Origin: VXPQ01 sp965232485 | GTDB taxonomy: Bacteria; Bacteroidota; Rhodothermia; Rhodothermales; VXPQ01 | Assembly: GCA_965232485.1 (NCBI GenBank) | Contig: OZ246975.1 | Span: 1 to 64,000 of the forward strand | Direction of reading: 5' to 3' | DNA length: 64,000 bases | Shown here: piece by piece, positions 26,362-35,633 of the stretch | Layout: the number at the start of each line of letters is the position of its first letter | Numbering within the stretch: position 1 is the first letter of the stretch | The notes under the pieces: model-generated | The model's input: only the letters and a program-made list of their open reading frames with translations | What the model was told of the DNA's origin: nothing | Database searches by the model: none | Program-made: the position numbers and the translations under genes

Positions 26362-29202
26362 CTACCCCGTACTCTGCATGGCCGCCGCGATTCCGTTGAT
26401 GCTCAGGAACAAGGCGTGCCGCAGCGCATCCTGCGTTTCTTCGTCTCCGGCGGCCCGGTGCCGCTTTATGAGTTCGACCTGTAGCAGGTTGAGCACATCC
26501 GTATAGGGATTCCGCAAGAAGATGGATTTCTGGATGACCGGGTTGCTGTCGAGCAATTCGCTTTGTCCGGTGATCTGGAGAATCATATCGCGCGCCTTGC
26601 GAAAGTCATCTTCGATCTGCTGGTGAATGCGGGCGTCCTCCGGGAAATTTTCCAGTTCCCGGTAATGTTGCGCTATATCGAATCGCGCTCGCGCCATTTC
26701 CCGTTGCGCGCTGTTCACCACGGCGCCGAAGAACGTCCATTCCCGGTACAGCGCCCGGAGCCGGGAGAGGATTTCCGGGTCTTCCGCCGTGAATGCGGTC
26801 AGGCCGCGGCCCGTCCCGAACCATCCCGGCAGCGTATACCGGGTCTGGGTCCATGCGAAGACCCACGGAATGGCCCGCAACGATTCGAAGTGCACTTCGT
26901 GCGCGGAGCCCCGCGAAACCGGACGGGAAGCAATGGGCAGGCGGCTTATCTGCTCGATAGGCGTAACACGGGCGTACCATGGCCACAGCGCCCGATCTTC
27001 AATGAGCGTTCGGTAGGCTTCCATGGAGCGTTCGGCGATGCGGTCCAGCGTCTCGACATTTTCAGCGTCGGTTCCGTAGTCGTTTTTTCCGTTGCGCTGC
27101 GCTCCCGAAGCCGTGCTTACGATCATGGCGCTGACGATCTGTTCGAGGTGTCGTCGGGCGATGTCCGGCAGCGCATACCGGAAAGAGATCACTTCGCCCT
27201 GTTCGGTAAACCGGATTTGTCCGTTATGCACGACGGGGGGCATGGCGAGAATAGCCTGATTGGCCCGGCCGCCTCCGCGTCCGACCGTACCGCCTCGCCC
27301 ATGAAAAAGCCGTAGCGAGACCCCGTGATCCCGGCATGCGACGCCAAGAGCTTTCTGGGCCTTGTGCAGCGCCCAGTTGGCCATCCAGTATCCGCCGTCC
27401 TTGTTCGAATCCGAGTAGCCCAGCATGATTTCCTGGAACCGTCCGCGGGATTCGAGATGTCGGGCGTACACGGGGTTGGCGAAGAGCGCAGCCATGAGCG
27501 TATCCGCCTCGGCCAAGTCCTCTATCGTTTCGAAGAGAGGTACGATATCAAGAGGACAATACAGGGTTCCGTCTTGTATGCGCCAGAGTCCAACCACCTT
27601 CGCCAGCAACAGGGCTTCCAGCACGTCGCTCACCGTATGCGTCATGCTGATGATGTAACTGCCCATGGCGGCCGGTTCTTGCTGGAGAATTTCCCGGATC
27701 GCCTCGAAACTTTCCACGACTTGTCGCGCCGTGTCGGGTAGGTCCGCGTCGCGAGGCGACAGGGCGCGTGGATTTTCCAGTTCGGCGGCCAGCAGCGCAA
27801 TTTTTTCGGCTTCGTCGAGGCTGGCGTACTCGTCGCACGCGTTTGCGAGGCGCAGGATGGCGGCGACGGCTTGCTCGTGTATGCTGCTATGCTGCCGTAC
27901 GTCGAGCGCCGCCATATGAAAGCCGAACGTACGCGCCCGCACCAGCATGCGCTGCAAGCGGCCTGCTTCGGCGCAGGTCTCGTAGCCTGTTTCGACAAGG
28001 CATTTCCGGATGAGCTCCAGGTCCTCGACAAAAGCCGCGCTGGCATAGTCGCATGCATGGCCTGTTTCCCGTCGCCCCTCGCGAAGTCCGTCCCCGTCCC
28101 GCCCGGTTTCCGCCTGCTGCGCAAGCCGGAGCATACGCTCCAGCATGTAACTTATCTTGAGCCGATAGGGCTCGTGGCGGTAGATTCGTTTGCTTCTTGC
28201 GTCGAGGTCGATCGCTTTCGCATCGGCGGCAATGGCGTCGTACAGCGTACGCGGGACGGAAACTTGCCGGTCCGAAATGCTGAGCTCCCGCCGCAATTCC
28301 ACCAATTCGTCGCGAAAGATGTGGAGGGCGGCAAGGCGCTGTTTGGCGAAGGTCCGCCGCGTTACGTCCGCCGTGACATTGGGATTGCCGTCCCGATCGC
28401 TGCCGATCCAGGATCGGTACCGCAAAAATACGGGGACGTCGCCCGCCGCTCCGTAATAGGCGCGCAGTCCCCGTCGTATGTCGGCGTATATGTCCGGGAC
28501 GGTTTCCCGAATCGCGTTGCGCAGGAAATAAAGCCCCTGATCCACTTCGTCGTCTACGCTGGGCCGGTCCGCGCGAATCTCGTCGGTGGAGAGCAGCAGG
28601 GATATCTGGTTCTGGATATCCGCCAGGGCCTGTTCGTTTTCTCTTGGCGTCAGCTGCTCCCGGTTCAATCGGGACAATATCCGGGAGATGTGCTGCTGCT
28701 TGTACAGGATGCTGAGTCGCCGCGCTTCGGTGGGATGCGCAGTCAGCGTGGGCTGGATATCCAGTTGTCGGAGGAGCGCCAGCACATCCTCGCGGGAATA
28801 TCCCTGCTCCTTGAGATAGCGGATGGCCTCAAGGATGGATTCCGCCCGGGGATTTTCCGGCGACCCGGCCTGCGCCCGGTCCCGGTTAATCCGAATGATT
28901 TCTTCCTGCTCTGCCTGGTTCACCAGATGAAAGAACGCGGTGTAGGCGCGAAGCATCCAGAGAATTTCTTCGTTGCCGAGTTCCGCAATGCGGCGCTTGG
29001 CCTGGATGCGAGGCGCCGGGCTTTGCTCCGCCAGCGCCTGTTTGCAGAGCATTCGCAACTCCTCCGTCAGGTCAAGGATGTGCTGTCCCGCCTGTTGGCG
29101 TATGGCCTGCCCGAGTAGCGCGCCAAGGAGATTGACCTGGCGGCTTAACGGGCGCGATATGCCTGTGCCTTCCGCTTCGACGTCAAGCCCCGAAAACTGC
29201 AT
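26362..29202 (-). CDS. ppc: Phosphoenolpyruvate carboxylase
   Basis: A 946-residue full-length PEPC making oxaloacetate from PEP and bicarbonate, the anaplerotic feed to the TCA cycle. The catalytic-His signature TAHPTEARRLSILYK lies near residue 155. GYSDSNKDGGYWMANWAL and FHGRGGTVGRGGG are the second signature and the mobile Gly-rich loop. The C-terminus RNPYTDVLNLLQVELIKRHR ends in a conserved Gly (AMQSTG), matching the bacterial-type enzyme. It is transcribed alone, opposite to the SNase-family gene. Confidence 0.96.
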   Translation of the reverse strand: MQFSGLDVEAEGTGISRPLSRQVNLLGALLGQAIRQQAGQHILDLTEELRMLCKQALAEQSPAPRIQAKRRIAELGNEEILWMLRAYTAFFHLVNQAEQEEIIRINRDRAQAGSPENPRAESILEAIRYLKEQGYSREDVLALLRQLDIQPTLTAHPTEARRLSILYKQQHISRILSRLNREQLTPRENEQALADIQNQISLLLSTDEIRADRPSVDDEVDQGLYFLRNAIRETVPDIYADIRRGLRAYYGAAGDVPVFLRYRSWIGSDRDGNPNVTADVTRRTFAKQRLAALHIFRDELVELRRELSISDRQVSVPRTLYDAIAADAKAIDLDARSKRIYRHEPYRLKISYMLERMLRLAQQAETGRDGDGLREGRRETGHACDYASAAFVEDLELIRKCLVETGYETCAEAGRLQRMLVRARTFGFHMAALDVRQHSSIHEQAVAAILRLANACDEYASLDEAEKIALLAAELENPRALSPRDADLPDTARQVVESFEAIREILQQEPAAMGSYIISMTHTVSDVLEALLLAKVVGLWRIQDGTLYCPLDIVPLFETIEDLAEADTLMAALFANPVYARHLESRGRFQEIMLGYSDSNKDGGYWMANWALHKAQKALGVACRDHGVSLRLFHGRGGTVGRGGGRANQAILAMPPVVHNGQIRFTEQGEVISFRYALPDIARRHLEQIVSAMIVSTASGAQRNGKNDYGTDAENVETLDRIAERSMEAYRTLIEDRALWPWYARVTPIEQISRLPIASRPVSRGSAHEVHFESLRAIPWVFAWTQTRYTLPGWFGTGRGLTAFTAEDPEILSRLRALYREWTFFGAVVNSAQREMARARFDIAQHYRELENFPEDARIHQQIEDDFRKARDMILQITGQSELLDSNPVIQKSIFLRNPYTDVLNLLQVELIKRHRAAGDEETQDALRHALFLSINGIAAAMQSTG

Positions 29203-29285
29203 GGCGTGTCCGCATCATAATTGCGACGAGGCGCCTTGCGAGGCGACGTCTTGCCGGAAGAATCTGTCGGAAATATAGCCCCGAA

Positions 29286-29855
29286 CTATTCCGCAGGCGT
29301 TACGGGAACCGAGATGCTCGTCTGATCCCACATCATGGACAGCGCGGCCGCAGAGCCTTCCTCATTGGCTTCGAGGTTGATCGTAAAGGCTTCGTGAATA
29401 TCTTCGGTCATGCTTACCGGGGCTTCCAGGCGCAGGACGTCATGCTCCTCCGAGTAGGCAAAGGCTCCCCACATGCCCAGGCCTGCATTTACGATCAAGG
29501 TCCATGACTCCTCGTTCGGGATGGCGAGGACGGCATAGGTGCCTGCGGCCAGATCCATGCCTCCGAGCTGGACGTCTTGCGTCACGGTCATTTCCGTGGC
29601 TTCGTTGGCGCCCAGACGCCAAACCTCTCCGAACGGAACCAGGCCGCCGAAAATTTCCCGGTCGCGTTTCCGGGGCGATCCGTAGTGGATGCTGGCGTAG
29701 GTTCCGTCGCTGAATGAAGTTTGGGCAACGGCCCGCGGACTCATCGGGTCAGGCGGCGGAATGACGTCCTGCGCGGCGACGGAGCGCGCGCCGAAAACGA
29801 GGAGGCCTGCCGTAACGAGCAGGGGAAGCAGGGTGCGGTGCATGGATACAGACAT
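29286..29855 (-). CDS. DUF2911 domain-containing secreted protein
   Basis: A 189-residue protein with a signal peptide (MHRTLLPLLVTAGLLVFGARSV, cleavage after VAAQ), followed by the DUF2911 domain: ASIHYGSPRKRDREIFGGLVPFGEVWRLGANEATE, then AGTYAVLAIPNEESWTLIVN. The domain is common in Bacteroidota and Rhodothermota and has no established function; it is beta-rich. The ATG at 29855 places the signal sequence near the start; the frame is open further upstream without similarity. A DUF6503 lipoprotein gene lies immediately upstream on the same strand. Confidence 0.85.
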   Translation of the reverse strand: MSVSMHRTLLPLLVTAGLLVFGARSVAAQDVIPPPDPMSPRAVAQTSFSDGTYASIHYGSPRKRDREIFGGLVPFGEVWRLGANEATEMTVTQDVQLGGMDLAAGTYAVLAIPNEESWTLIVNAGLGMWGAFAYSEEHDVLRLEAPVSMTEDIHEAFTINLEANEEGSAAALSMMWDQTSISVPVTPAE

Positions 29856-29923
29856 AGTGTTTGCTGTGGTGGTGATAGGGTAAGGGTGGTTGGAATATCT
29901 GGAATATACGACCGGGAGCACAT

Positions 29924-30730
29924 CTATTCGCCGATTTTCTCTACGACAACGCCCGTTTTTTCGATGACGGACACCGTATCCAGTTCCTGAACATGCAACA
30001 GGCTGTCCATGCGCTCAATGGGATCCCCCGGCATGGAGATCGTTTCCGAGGTGAAATTCACGTAATCCTGAAAGCGAATGCCGCCCACGGCGCGCGCGTT
30101 GTAGGCTTTCCGGAAACGCGTTCCCGCATCGCTCGTTTCGTAGTCGTAGGCGAAATAGTCCATGGTATGGCGGTCCCGGTGGAACCAGTACACGTATCGA
30201 TCCTGGTAATCGTCGCCGCCGCCGTCCCGCTGGAAAGTGACCTCGATTTCGTGGTACGGTTCGCCAAGTATGTCGTCCTCGGACAGGTATCGGGCCTGTA
30301 CCGCGTCGTCGGTCAACTTGAAGGGCAACAGCATGAAGTAGGCCACGGCGTTGAGCGAGGAGGCGTAGCTGGAGTCGGCTTCTCTGGAAAGGGTCGCGCG
30401 CGCGCCGTCGATTTCCCGATAGAAGCCGTCGTTGTTCAGTACGTCCCGGATGTATCCGGCGGAGTCCGGGCGTTCGCGTTCGTACTGAAAAAATTCTCCG
30501 TTCAGCGTGATGGCGTAATGATATTCGCGGAAGTCGAAGTCGATTTTCACCCGGTCGACATGTTCTCCTCCGTGCGCAAGCGCCGCCTGCCGTATGATGG
30601 CTTCGGCTTTGTTTTCGTCGCCGCTTTGCTCCGGCGCTCCGCCGCCGCAGGCCGTCAGGGCGCATAGCGCGGCGGTGGTCAGAAGGGCAAGCGCCGCATG
30701 GGTTACGGAATGGGTCGATATGCGAAACAT
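29924..30730 (-). CDS. DUF6503-family lipoprotein
   Basis: A 268-residue protein with a lipoprotein signal ending LCALTACGGG (lipid-attached Cys near residue 28). The remainder matches the DUF6503 pattern of Bacteroidota surface lipoproteins: IIRQAALAHGGEHVDRVKIDFDFREYHY, then FYREIDGARATLS and HRDRHTMDYFAYDYETSDAGTRFRKAYNARAVGGIRFQDY. This kind of fold resembles outer-membrane lipoprotein carrier domains. Function is unknown. The start at 30730 fits the signal; the frame continues ten codons upstream. It lies between the M1 peptidase and DUF2911 genes, all on the minus strand and closely spaced. Confidence 0.75.
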   Translation of the reverse strand: MFRISTHSVTHAALALLTTAALCALTACGGGAPEQSGDENKAEAIIRQAALAHGGEHVDRVKIDFDFREYHYAITLNGEFFQYERERPDSAGYIRDVLNNDGFYREIDGARATLSREADSSYASSLNAVAYFMLLPFKLTDDAVQARYLSEDDILGEPYHEIEVTFQRDGGGDDYQDRYVYWFHRDRHTMDYFAYDYETSDAGTRFRKAYNARAVGGIRFQDYVNFTSETISMPGDPIERMDSLLHVQELDTVSVIEKTGVVVEKIGE

Positions 30731-30772
30731 TTTTTCGTCGGGATGTGCCGGAATGTGCAATGGGAGGGCGCG

Positions 30773-33700
30773 TTAGTCCCAGGGGAGACGGTCGATCTGG
30801 ACGCCGAGCAGCCAGCGGAATGCGAACGCCTGGTCGCTGTCCGCATATGCGTAATCGTTCGCCCACAAGGGAAAACGGGCGACGAGCATAAGGTCCGACA
30901 GCACATCGGATTGTTTGATCCACCGGTCGAATCCCCGCAAGCGATTCAGGTCGTACCGGACGCCCAGTCCTGCGTCCATCAGGATTTTTTTGCGGTCGCC
31001 GCGCTGTTTTTCTTTCAAATCTCCAATGTTTCCGACTCCCATGAACAGTTCCAGCCGAAGGGGGCGCAAGAGAGGCGGGCCTTGCAGTCGGGGGGCAAGC
31101 AGCCGCGCGCTGAAGGCGAGCATTTCCGTGGCCCCCAGAAAGAACGGCTCCTCTGCCGCGCGGTCGTTACCGTCCTTATGACGTTCGTCGTTACGGTTCA
31201 TCCGCCGCCGTTGGGCGTACGGTTCCGCTTGCCGCATGTAGGCGACCGGTCCCGGGTTGCCGAAGGCCACCCAGTTTGCGTCGCGAAGCGGCGCTTCGAA
31301 AAGCGCCTCCACGTTGCGGTAGGCCGCATTGTTCCATTGTTCCTCGATCGATACCCCCCCGAAAGGGAATCGTTTGTCCGGGGAGAGGTTGTCCGGGTCT
31401 CCAGCTCCGATGAACAGGCGCACGGAGCCCATGAACGGACCGATGGGCATGCCGCCCGCGGCCAAATCGATGGACATTCGGTTGGCGACATAGGGCTTGT
31501 CGTCTGTACCCGCTTCTCCGAACCATTCATATCGATACCAGTCGCTGGACCCTTCCAGGCGGCCGTATAGCGAAACGATGTTTTGCATCCAGGCGCCGGA
31601 GGCGTTCCGGACAAGGGCGCGGTCGTTTATCTGCCCATAGAGTTTTGCCCCGATCGCGGCGCGGCGACTGCGCTTTCTCAGGAGGTCTTCCGGATGCGAA
31701 AAGGAAGCTTCCATGCCTGTCTGGTAAATGCCCAGCTGTTTCCGGCTCCAGGTGGACCAGTCGATCAGATAGCCCTTCAGATAATGGCTCGAGTAGGAAA
31801 AATCGTAATCGACGCCGTTAAAGAGGCTGAGCGCCGGTGCTTCGGCATGTGGCGGTATGAACGGCGCGATATCGGGTTTTTCCCCTTTGCTAAAGAGCAC
31901 CTGCGGCCAGATCGTCACCGCTCTTTTTCGCGTTTCTCCGGTGAGCGCATACGCTCCGCGGAATTGCACCCCGACGCCCGGCCCCCAGTGGCGCGCGTAT
32001 TGCGCGAGCGGACGCCATCCGACGTCGAAGCGGCGGATGTTGGGAGAAGGGGGTTGCAGAAAAGAAAATTCTCGCGCTCGTCCGGTGACGTTGTCGAGCC
32101 GGTTCGAGTCCGGGGTGCGCAGGTGCGGATCGATTTCGGCGCGGCGGGGCTTGACGGGCAGCATGACTTCCAGCGTGTATTCAGACGAGGTCCAGGCCCA
32201 GGGTTCCGCCACGATCCAGTCCTCGGGAACTGGTTTGCGCCCCCGCATGACGCCGAGCGGTATGTACGCCCACCGCGTCGATCCGTCCTCAAGCGTGATT
32301 TGCAGATCGATAGGCATGACGGCCCGCCCAAGCCGTTTCAACGTTATGGTCGCGCGCCATTCCTGTCCGTGCGGGTTGCTCCTGAATCGTCGTATGGCGT
32401 AATTCAGGTCCCGGTTCGCGTCCCCGAATTGCTGAAAATACCAATCCAGATGTATGCCCGACGCCTGCTCGGCTACGCGCTCCACATCGTGGGGGCCGGC
32501 GTGCCGGAACGCATATTGCCGGTGGTATTCGAGCAAAAACCGGTCGCGCAGCGAGTCGGAGATGACGTAGCCCAGCATGTCGAGCATCATCTCGCCGCCT
32601 GAATACGAAGCCACGCCGTAGGCTGCGTTCGTATCGAACCAGTCGCTGGGCGTGTTCAACGGCTCGAAGAGACCGAAGCGCTTCAGGTTCAGGACGCCGT
32701 ACATGGCGCTCGCGTGGGAGGGGCGCGGTTGTTCGCGGATATGCGCCAGCGCTTCCCGCGTGGCGTAACTCGCGAATCCTTCGTCCATCCACGCGTGGTC
32801 GGCTTCGTTGGACCCGATCATGCCGTAGAACCACATATGCGCCACTTCATGGGCGGTTACGCCGTGGAGGGAAGGCGGGGAACGTTTGCCGGTCACCAGC
32901 GTGATCATGGGATACTCCATGCCTCCGTCCCCGCCCTGCGCAATGGTCATTTGCGGATAGAGATAGGGGCCGTAGCGCTCCTCGAAGAACGCCATGATCT
33001 TCGGGGCGACTTCATGAAGCGTTCGCCAGGCTGCGGCGACGTCCGGCTGGTAGAGCAGGCGAATCACGTAGCCCGCCTCCGTTTCAAGCACGTCGTGGAG
33101 ATAGTCCGGGTCCGCCGACCAGGCGAAATCGTGGACATTTTCTGCATGAAAACGCCAGGTGAGCGAGTCGCTCGTCGCCGTATACAGCGAATCGCTTGCG
33201 TAGCCGTGGCCCACCTCGTCCGGGTTCAGGAGGACGCCCGTCGCGCCCACGACGTATTCGGAGGGCAACGTAATGCGTACGTCGAAGGCGCCGAACGGGG
33301 CGTAGAATTCTCGTCCGACATAGGGGTCCGCATGCCATCCGCGCGCGTCGTACTGCGCGAGTTTCGGATACCATTGGGTCATGGAATAATCGATTCCCTC
33401 CCGACTGTCCCGGCCGCTTCGGCGGGTTTGCAGGGGGATTTGGGAAACGAACGCCATGTCGAAAACAGTCTGTCCGCCCGGCGGGAGGGGACGGGCCAAC
33501 GCCACCTCCAGAACGGTGTCGAAAATGTGGTGCGATACGGGTTCGCCGTCCTGCGTCAGCGATTCGATGCGGTGATAGCCGATTTCGTCCGGGCCCAGTT
33601 CGAAGATGCGGGGCGCCGTGCGCGGGTCGGGGTCCGGCAATTCCCGATTCCGCTCGGCCATCATGGAATGCGGCTGGAAGGCGTTGAAATAGAGATGGTA

Positions 33701-33946
33701 GAACACCCGGGAGAGCGTGTCCGGAGAGGCGTTGACGTACGTGAGCTGCTGACGTCCTTCCATGGCGTGCCGGTCCGGATGTACGGTAACGTCCATTTCG
33801 TACTGCACGACGGGAATCCGATCTCCTTGCTGCGGACCGAAGCGGGAAGCCGGGGAGGCGAGTTCCGCTGCTTGCCGGGTTTGCCCATTCGCTACAGGCG
33901 GCAAACAAGCGAGAAACAGGGGAACGACGTATCGAATGTACATCAT
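30773..33946 (-). CDS. Large secreted M1 family metallopeptidase
   Basis: A 1057-residue protein with a signal peptide (YVVPLFLACLPPVANG). An N-terminal beta domain (YEMDVTVHPDRHAMEGRQQLTYVN) precedes the gluzincin core with zinc motif HEVAH (about residue 363) and the second zinc Glu in NEADHAWMDEGFASY. A GMEYPM stretch replaces the canonical GAMEN exopeptidase motif. The last 400 residues are beta-rich with alternating hydrophobic residues, a pattern seen in Bacteroidota M1 peptidases with long C-termini that may associate with the outer membrane. It likely heads the group with the DUF6503 and DUF2911 genes and diverges from the HU gene. Confidence 0.88.
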   Translation of the reverse strand: MMYIRYVVPLFLACLPPVANGQTRQAAELASPASRFGPQQGDRIPVVQYEMDVTVHPDRHAMEGRQQLTYVNASPDTLSRVFYHLYFNAFQPHSMMAERNRELPDPDPRTAPRIFELGPDEIGYHRIESLTQDGEPVSHHIFDTVLEVALARPLPPGGQTVFDMAFVSQIPLQTRRSGRDSREGIDYSMTQWYPKLAQYDARGWHADPYVGREFYAPFGAFDVRITLPSEYVVGATGVLLNPDEVGHGYASDSLYTATSDSLTWRFHAENVHDFAWSADPDYLHDVLETEAGYVIRLLYQPDVAAAWRTLHEVAPKIMAFFEERYGPYLYPQMTIAQGGDGGMEYPMITLVTGKRSPPSLHGVTAHEVAHMWFYGMIGSNEADHAWMDEGFASYATREALAHIREQPRPSHASAMYGVLNLKRFGLFEPLNTPSDWFDTNAAYGVASYSGGEMMLDMLGYVISDSLRDRFLLEYHRQYAFRHAGPHDVERVAEQASGIHLDWYFQQFGDANRDLNYAIRRFRSNPHGQEWRATITLKRLGRAVMPIDLQITLEDGSTRWAYIPLGVMRGRKPVPEDWIVAEPWAWTSSEYTLEVMLPVKPRRAEIDPHLRTPDSNRLDNVTGRAREFSFLQPPSPNIRRFDVGWRPLAQYARHWGPGVGVQFRGAYALTGETRKRAVTIWPQVLFSKGEKPDIAPFIPPHAEAPALSLFNGVDYDFSYSSHYLKGYLIDWSTWSRKQLGIYQTGMEASFSHPEDLLRKRSRRAAIGAKLYGQINDRALVRNASGAWMQNIVSLYGRLEGSSDWYRYEWFGEAGTDDKPYVANRMSIDLAAGGMPIGPFMGSVRLFIGAGDPDNLSPDKRFPFGGVSIEEQWNNAAYRNVEALFEAPLRDANWVAFGNPGPVAYMRQAEPYAQRRRMNRNDERHKDGNDRAAEEPFFLGATEMLAFSARLLAPRLQGPPLLRPLRLELFMGVGNIGDLKEKQRGDRKKILMDAGLGVRYDLNRLRGFDRWIKQSDVLSDLMLVARFPLWANDYAYADSDQAFAFRWLLGVQIDRLPWD

Positions 33947-33960
33947 GAAAGGGGCGTTCG

Positions 33961-33990
33961 GCGTATTCGTATATAATTACTGTAATACGC
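33961..33990. promoter_or_regulatory. Inverted repeat around a TATAAT box between divergent M1 peptidase and HU genes
   Basis: GCGTATT (33961-33967) and AATACGC (33984-33990) form a perfect 7-bp inverted repeat with a 16-base spacer containing TATAAT (33972-33977). The site is 15 bases upstream of the M1 peptidase start and could be an operator or promoter element. No partner regulator is evident. Confidence 0.3.
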
Positions 33991-34169
33991 TGCGAACGAC
34001 GAGAAATCAGGGCAATGACCGTACCCGGACACGTATGCCCTCCGCCGTCGCTTGTTCCTGAATTCGCAGTGAGCGTCCGGAAACGACGCGCCCGCCGCGG
34101 CGTTAAGGAAGCGGACGCGCAGCAGGCGCTCCCCATCGCGCGCTTCTATAGAAATAACCTCCCACGACG

Positions 34170-34490
34170 GTGACGAAATCAGATATTGTCGAACGCATTG
34201 CCACGGGCACCGGAATGACCCGAATCGAAACAGAAGCGGTTATCAACGGCTTCATAGCCTGCGTTTCGGAGGCCCTTGAGTCGGGCGAAGGCGTCGAACT
34301 TCGGGGGTTCGGAACGTTTCATGTCCAGCGCCGGCGTCCCCGCAAGGCGCGCAATCCGCGCACGAACGAGGAAATTCCGGTTGCAGCGTGTTACATGCCG
34401 ATGTTCCGTCCTTCCAGAAGTTTGCGCGGCAGAGTGGATACGGCGGTCAAGAGCAGCCTTGAAAGCGAGACCGGTCCGTCCGATGAATAA
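34170..34490 (+). CDS. HU/IHF family DNA-binding protein
   Basis: A 106-residue HU-fold protein starting with GTG. It shows the helical dimerisation part (KSDIVERIATGTGMTRIETEAVINGF), the turn VELRGFGTFHVQRRRPRKARNPRTNEEI and the beta-arm end MFRPSRSLRGRV. HU/IHF proteins bend and package DNA. The C-terminus carries about 16 extra residues compared with typical 90-residue HU. Its last eight bases overlap the start of the zinc-ribbon/TPR gene, so the two are translationally linked. Confidence 0.92.
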   Translation: MTKSDIVERIATGTGMTRIETEAVINGFIACVSEALESGEGVELRGFGTFHVQRRRPRKARNPRTNEEIPVAACYMPMFRPSRSLRGRVDTAVKSSLESETGPSDE

Positions 34491-35379
34491 CGTTTTTTGC
34501 GTGGATTGCGGCGCCCGTATGGCCGGAGGCGCCGACCGGTGCGAATTATGCGGATGGATGGGTTCCGAATCCGCCGACGAGACGCTGTCCGTTGCAGCCC
34601 CTGCGCCGGACGAATCGGACAAAGGGTCCCTTGGCGCCCGGATAGCCATTCTTATATGTATCCCTGTGCTGATTGTGATTGCCCTGTTTATGATCAGCGA
34701 GATGTCCATGCGCCGGGTTCAGCCCGAAACGGCGCCCGCGGCCGCCATGCCCGCCGAAATGCGGGCGGCTGCCGTCATCGACGAATTCGAATCCATTCCT
34801 GTCGCCGCGCAATATGCTCCCGCGGCGGATTCGCTCCGCGAGGCCATGCGTTCCGGGGACGAAACGCGCGCCCTCGAAGCGCAGCGGGAACTGGTTCGTT
34901 TCCTGACAGAAATTGGCCGCGCGGACCTGGCCGCCATTGAGCAGCAGCGCCTGGCCCGCCGCACCGACGCAGCGACCGACTGGCGCCATGCGGGCGGGCT
35001 TTTGTATGCCTGGATGGAAGCCGTTTACAACGAACGCAAAACCGATGTGGCGCTCTTGGCCATCGAGGCGCTCGGGAAGGCGCTCGCCGAAAACCCGAAC
35101 GATGTGGACGTCCGGGCCGATCTGGGCTGGGCCTATCAGTACGACCCGCAAAATCCCATGGAAGCGATCCGGCAAACGAATCTCGCGCTTGAACAGGACC
35201 CGGATCATCTGGCCGCCAATTACAATCGGGCCGTTTTCTTGCTGCGCATCAACCGAATCCAGGAAGCGCTGGAGCAGTTCGAGCGGGTCGTGACGTTGGC
35301 CGAAGACGGCTCTCCATACCAGCGGCAAGCCCAGGCCTGGATACGCGCCATCCGCCAGAATGCGGAAGATTCCTTATAG
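34483..35379 (+). CDS. Zinc-ribbon, membrane-anchored TPR protein
   Basis: A 298-residue protein beginning with a zinc ribbon (CVDCGARMAGGADRCELCG, residues 6-24), a single membrane helix (IAILICIPVLIVIALFMISEM, about 52-72), then a helical region with TPR-like repeats (near residues 185-290: VDVRADLGWAYQYDPQNPMEAI, DHLAANYNRAVFLLRINRIQEAL). It is probably an inner-membrane scaffold with an extracytoplasmic TPR part; the partner is unknown. It overlaps the HU gene by eight bases. Its stop codon TAG shares its last base with the first base of a full-length dispersed repeat. Confidence 0.75.
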   Translation: MNNVFCVDCGARMAGGADRCELCGWMGSESADETLSVAAPAPDESDKGSLGARIAILICIPVLIVIALFMISEMSMRRVQPETAPAAAMPAEMRAAAVIDEFESIPVAAQYAPAADSLREAMRSGDETRALEAQRELVRFLTEIGRADLAAIEQQRLARRTDAATDWRHAGGLLYAWMEAVYNERKTDVALLAIEALGKALAENPNDVDVRADLGWAYQYDPQNPMEAIRQTNLALEQDPDHLAANYNRAVFLLRINRIQEALEQFERVVTLAEDGSPYQRQAQAWIRAIRQNAEDSL

Positions 35380-35627
35380 GATACGCTGATCGAAACCACT
35401 TCGCTCAGCGCGCAGCGTTAACGGGCACAGGCTCATGCTCGCATCGTTGAAATCAGCGGAAAACACGGCGGCTTCGGGACAGGGCGCCCGTGACGCGCCC
35501 TTCGGGGGACTGCGCGGCGCGCGCCGGCTGCGTCTGCGCGGGGCCGCCACGCTACCGCCTGCTTCGTCATTTCTCGCCAGCGCACTCCTCGCAGCCTATG
35601 AGCATCGTGGACTTAATCAGCGTATCC
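35379..35627 (+). repeat. Full-length dispersed repeat between the TPR gene and modA
   Basis: This 249-bp element starts GGATACGCTGATC and ends with its inverted counterpart GATTAATCAGCGTATCC-like (TTAATCAGCGTATCC). The interior carries GTTGAAATCAGCGG-AAACACGGCGG, shared with the copies at 37801 and 47307, and near the right end GCTTCGTCATTTCTCGCCAGCGCA, the reverse complement of the left end of the copy at 23210. An ATG inside the right end (35598) is in frame with modA, but the natural lipoprotein start lies just past the element. Confidence 0.82.
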
Positions 35628-35633
35628 CATAGC

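Noticed and set aside
32090..32120. GGTTCGAGTCC sequence resembling a tRNA T-loop
   Set aside because: It lies inside the M1 peptidase gene, and no acceptor stem or anticodon arm can be folded around it.
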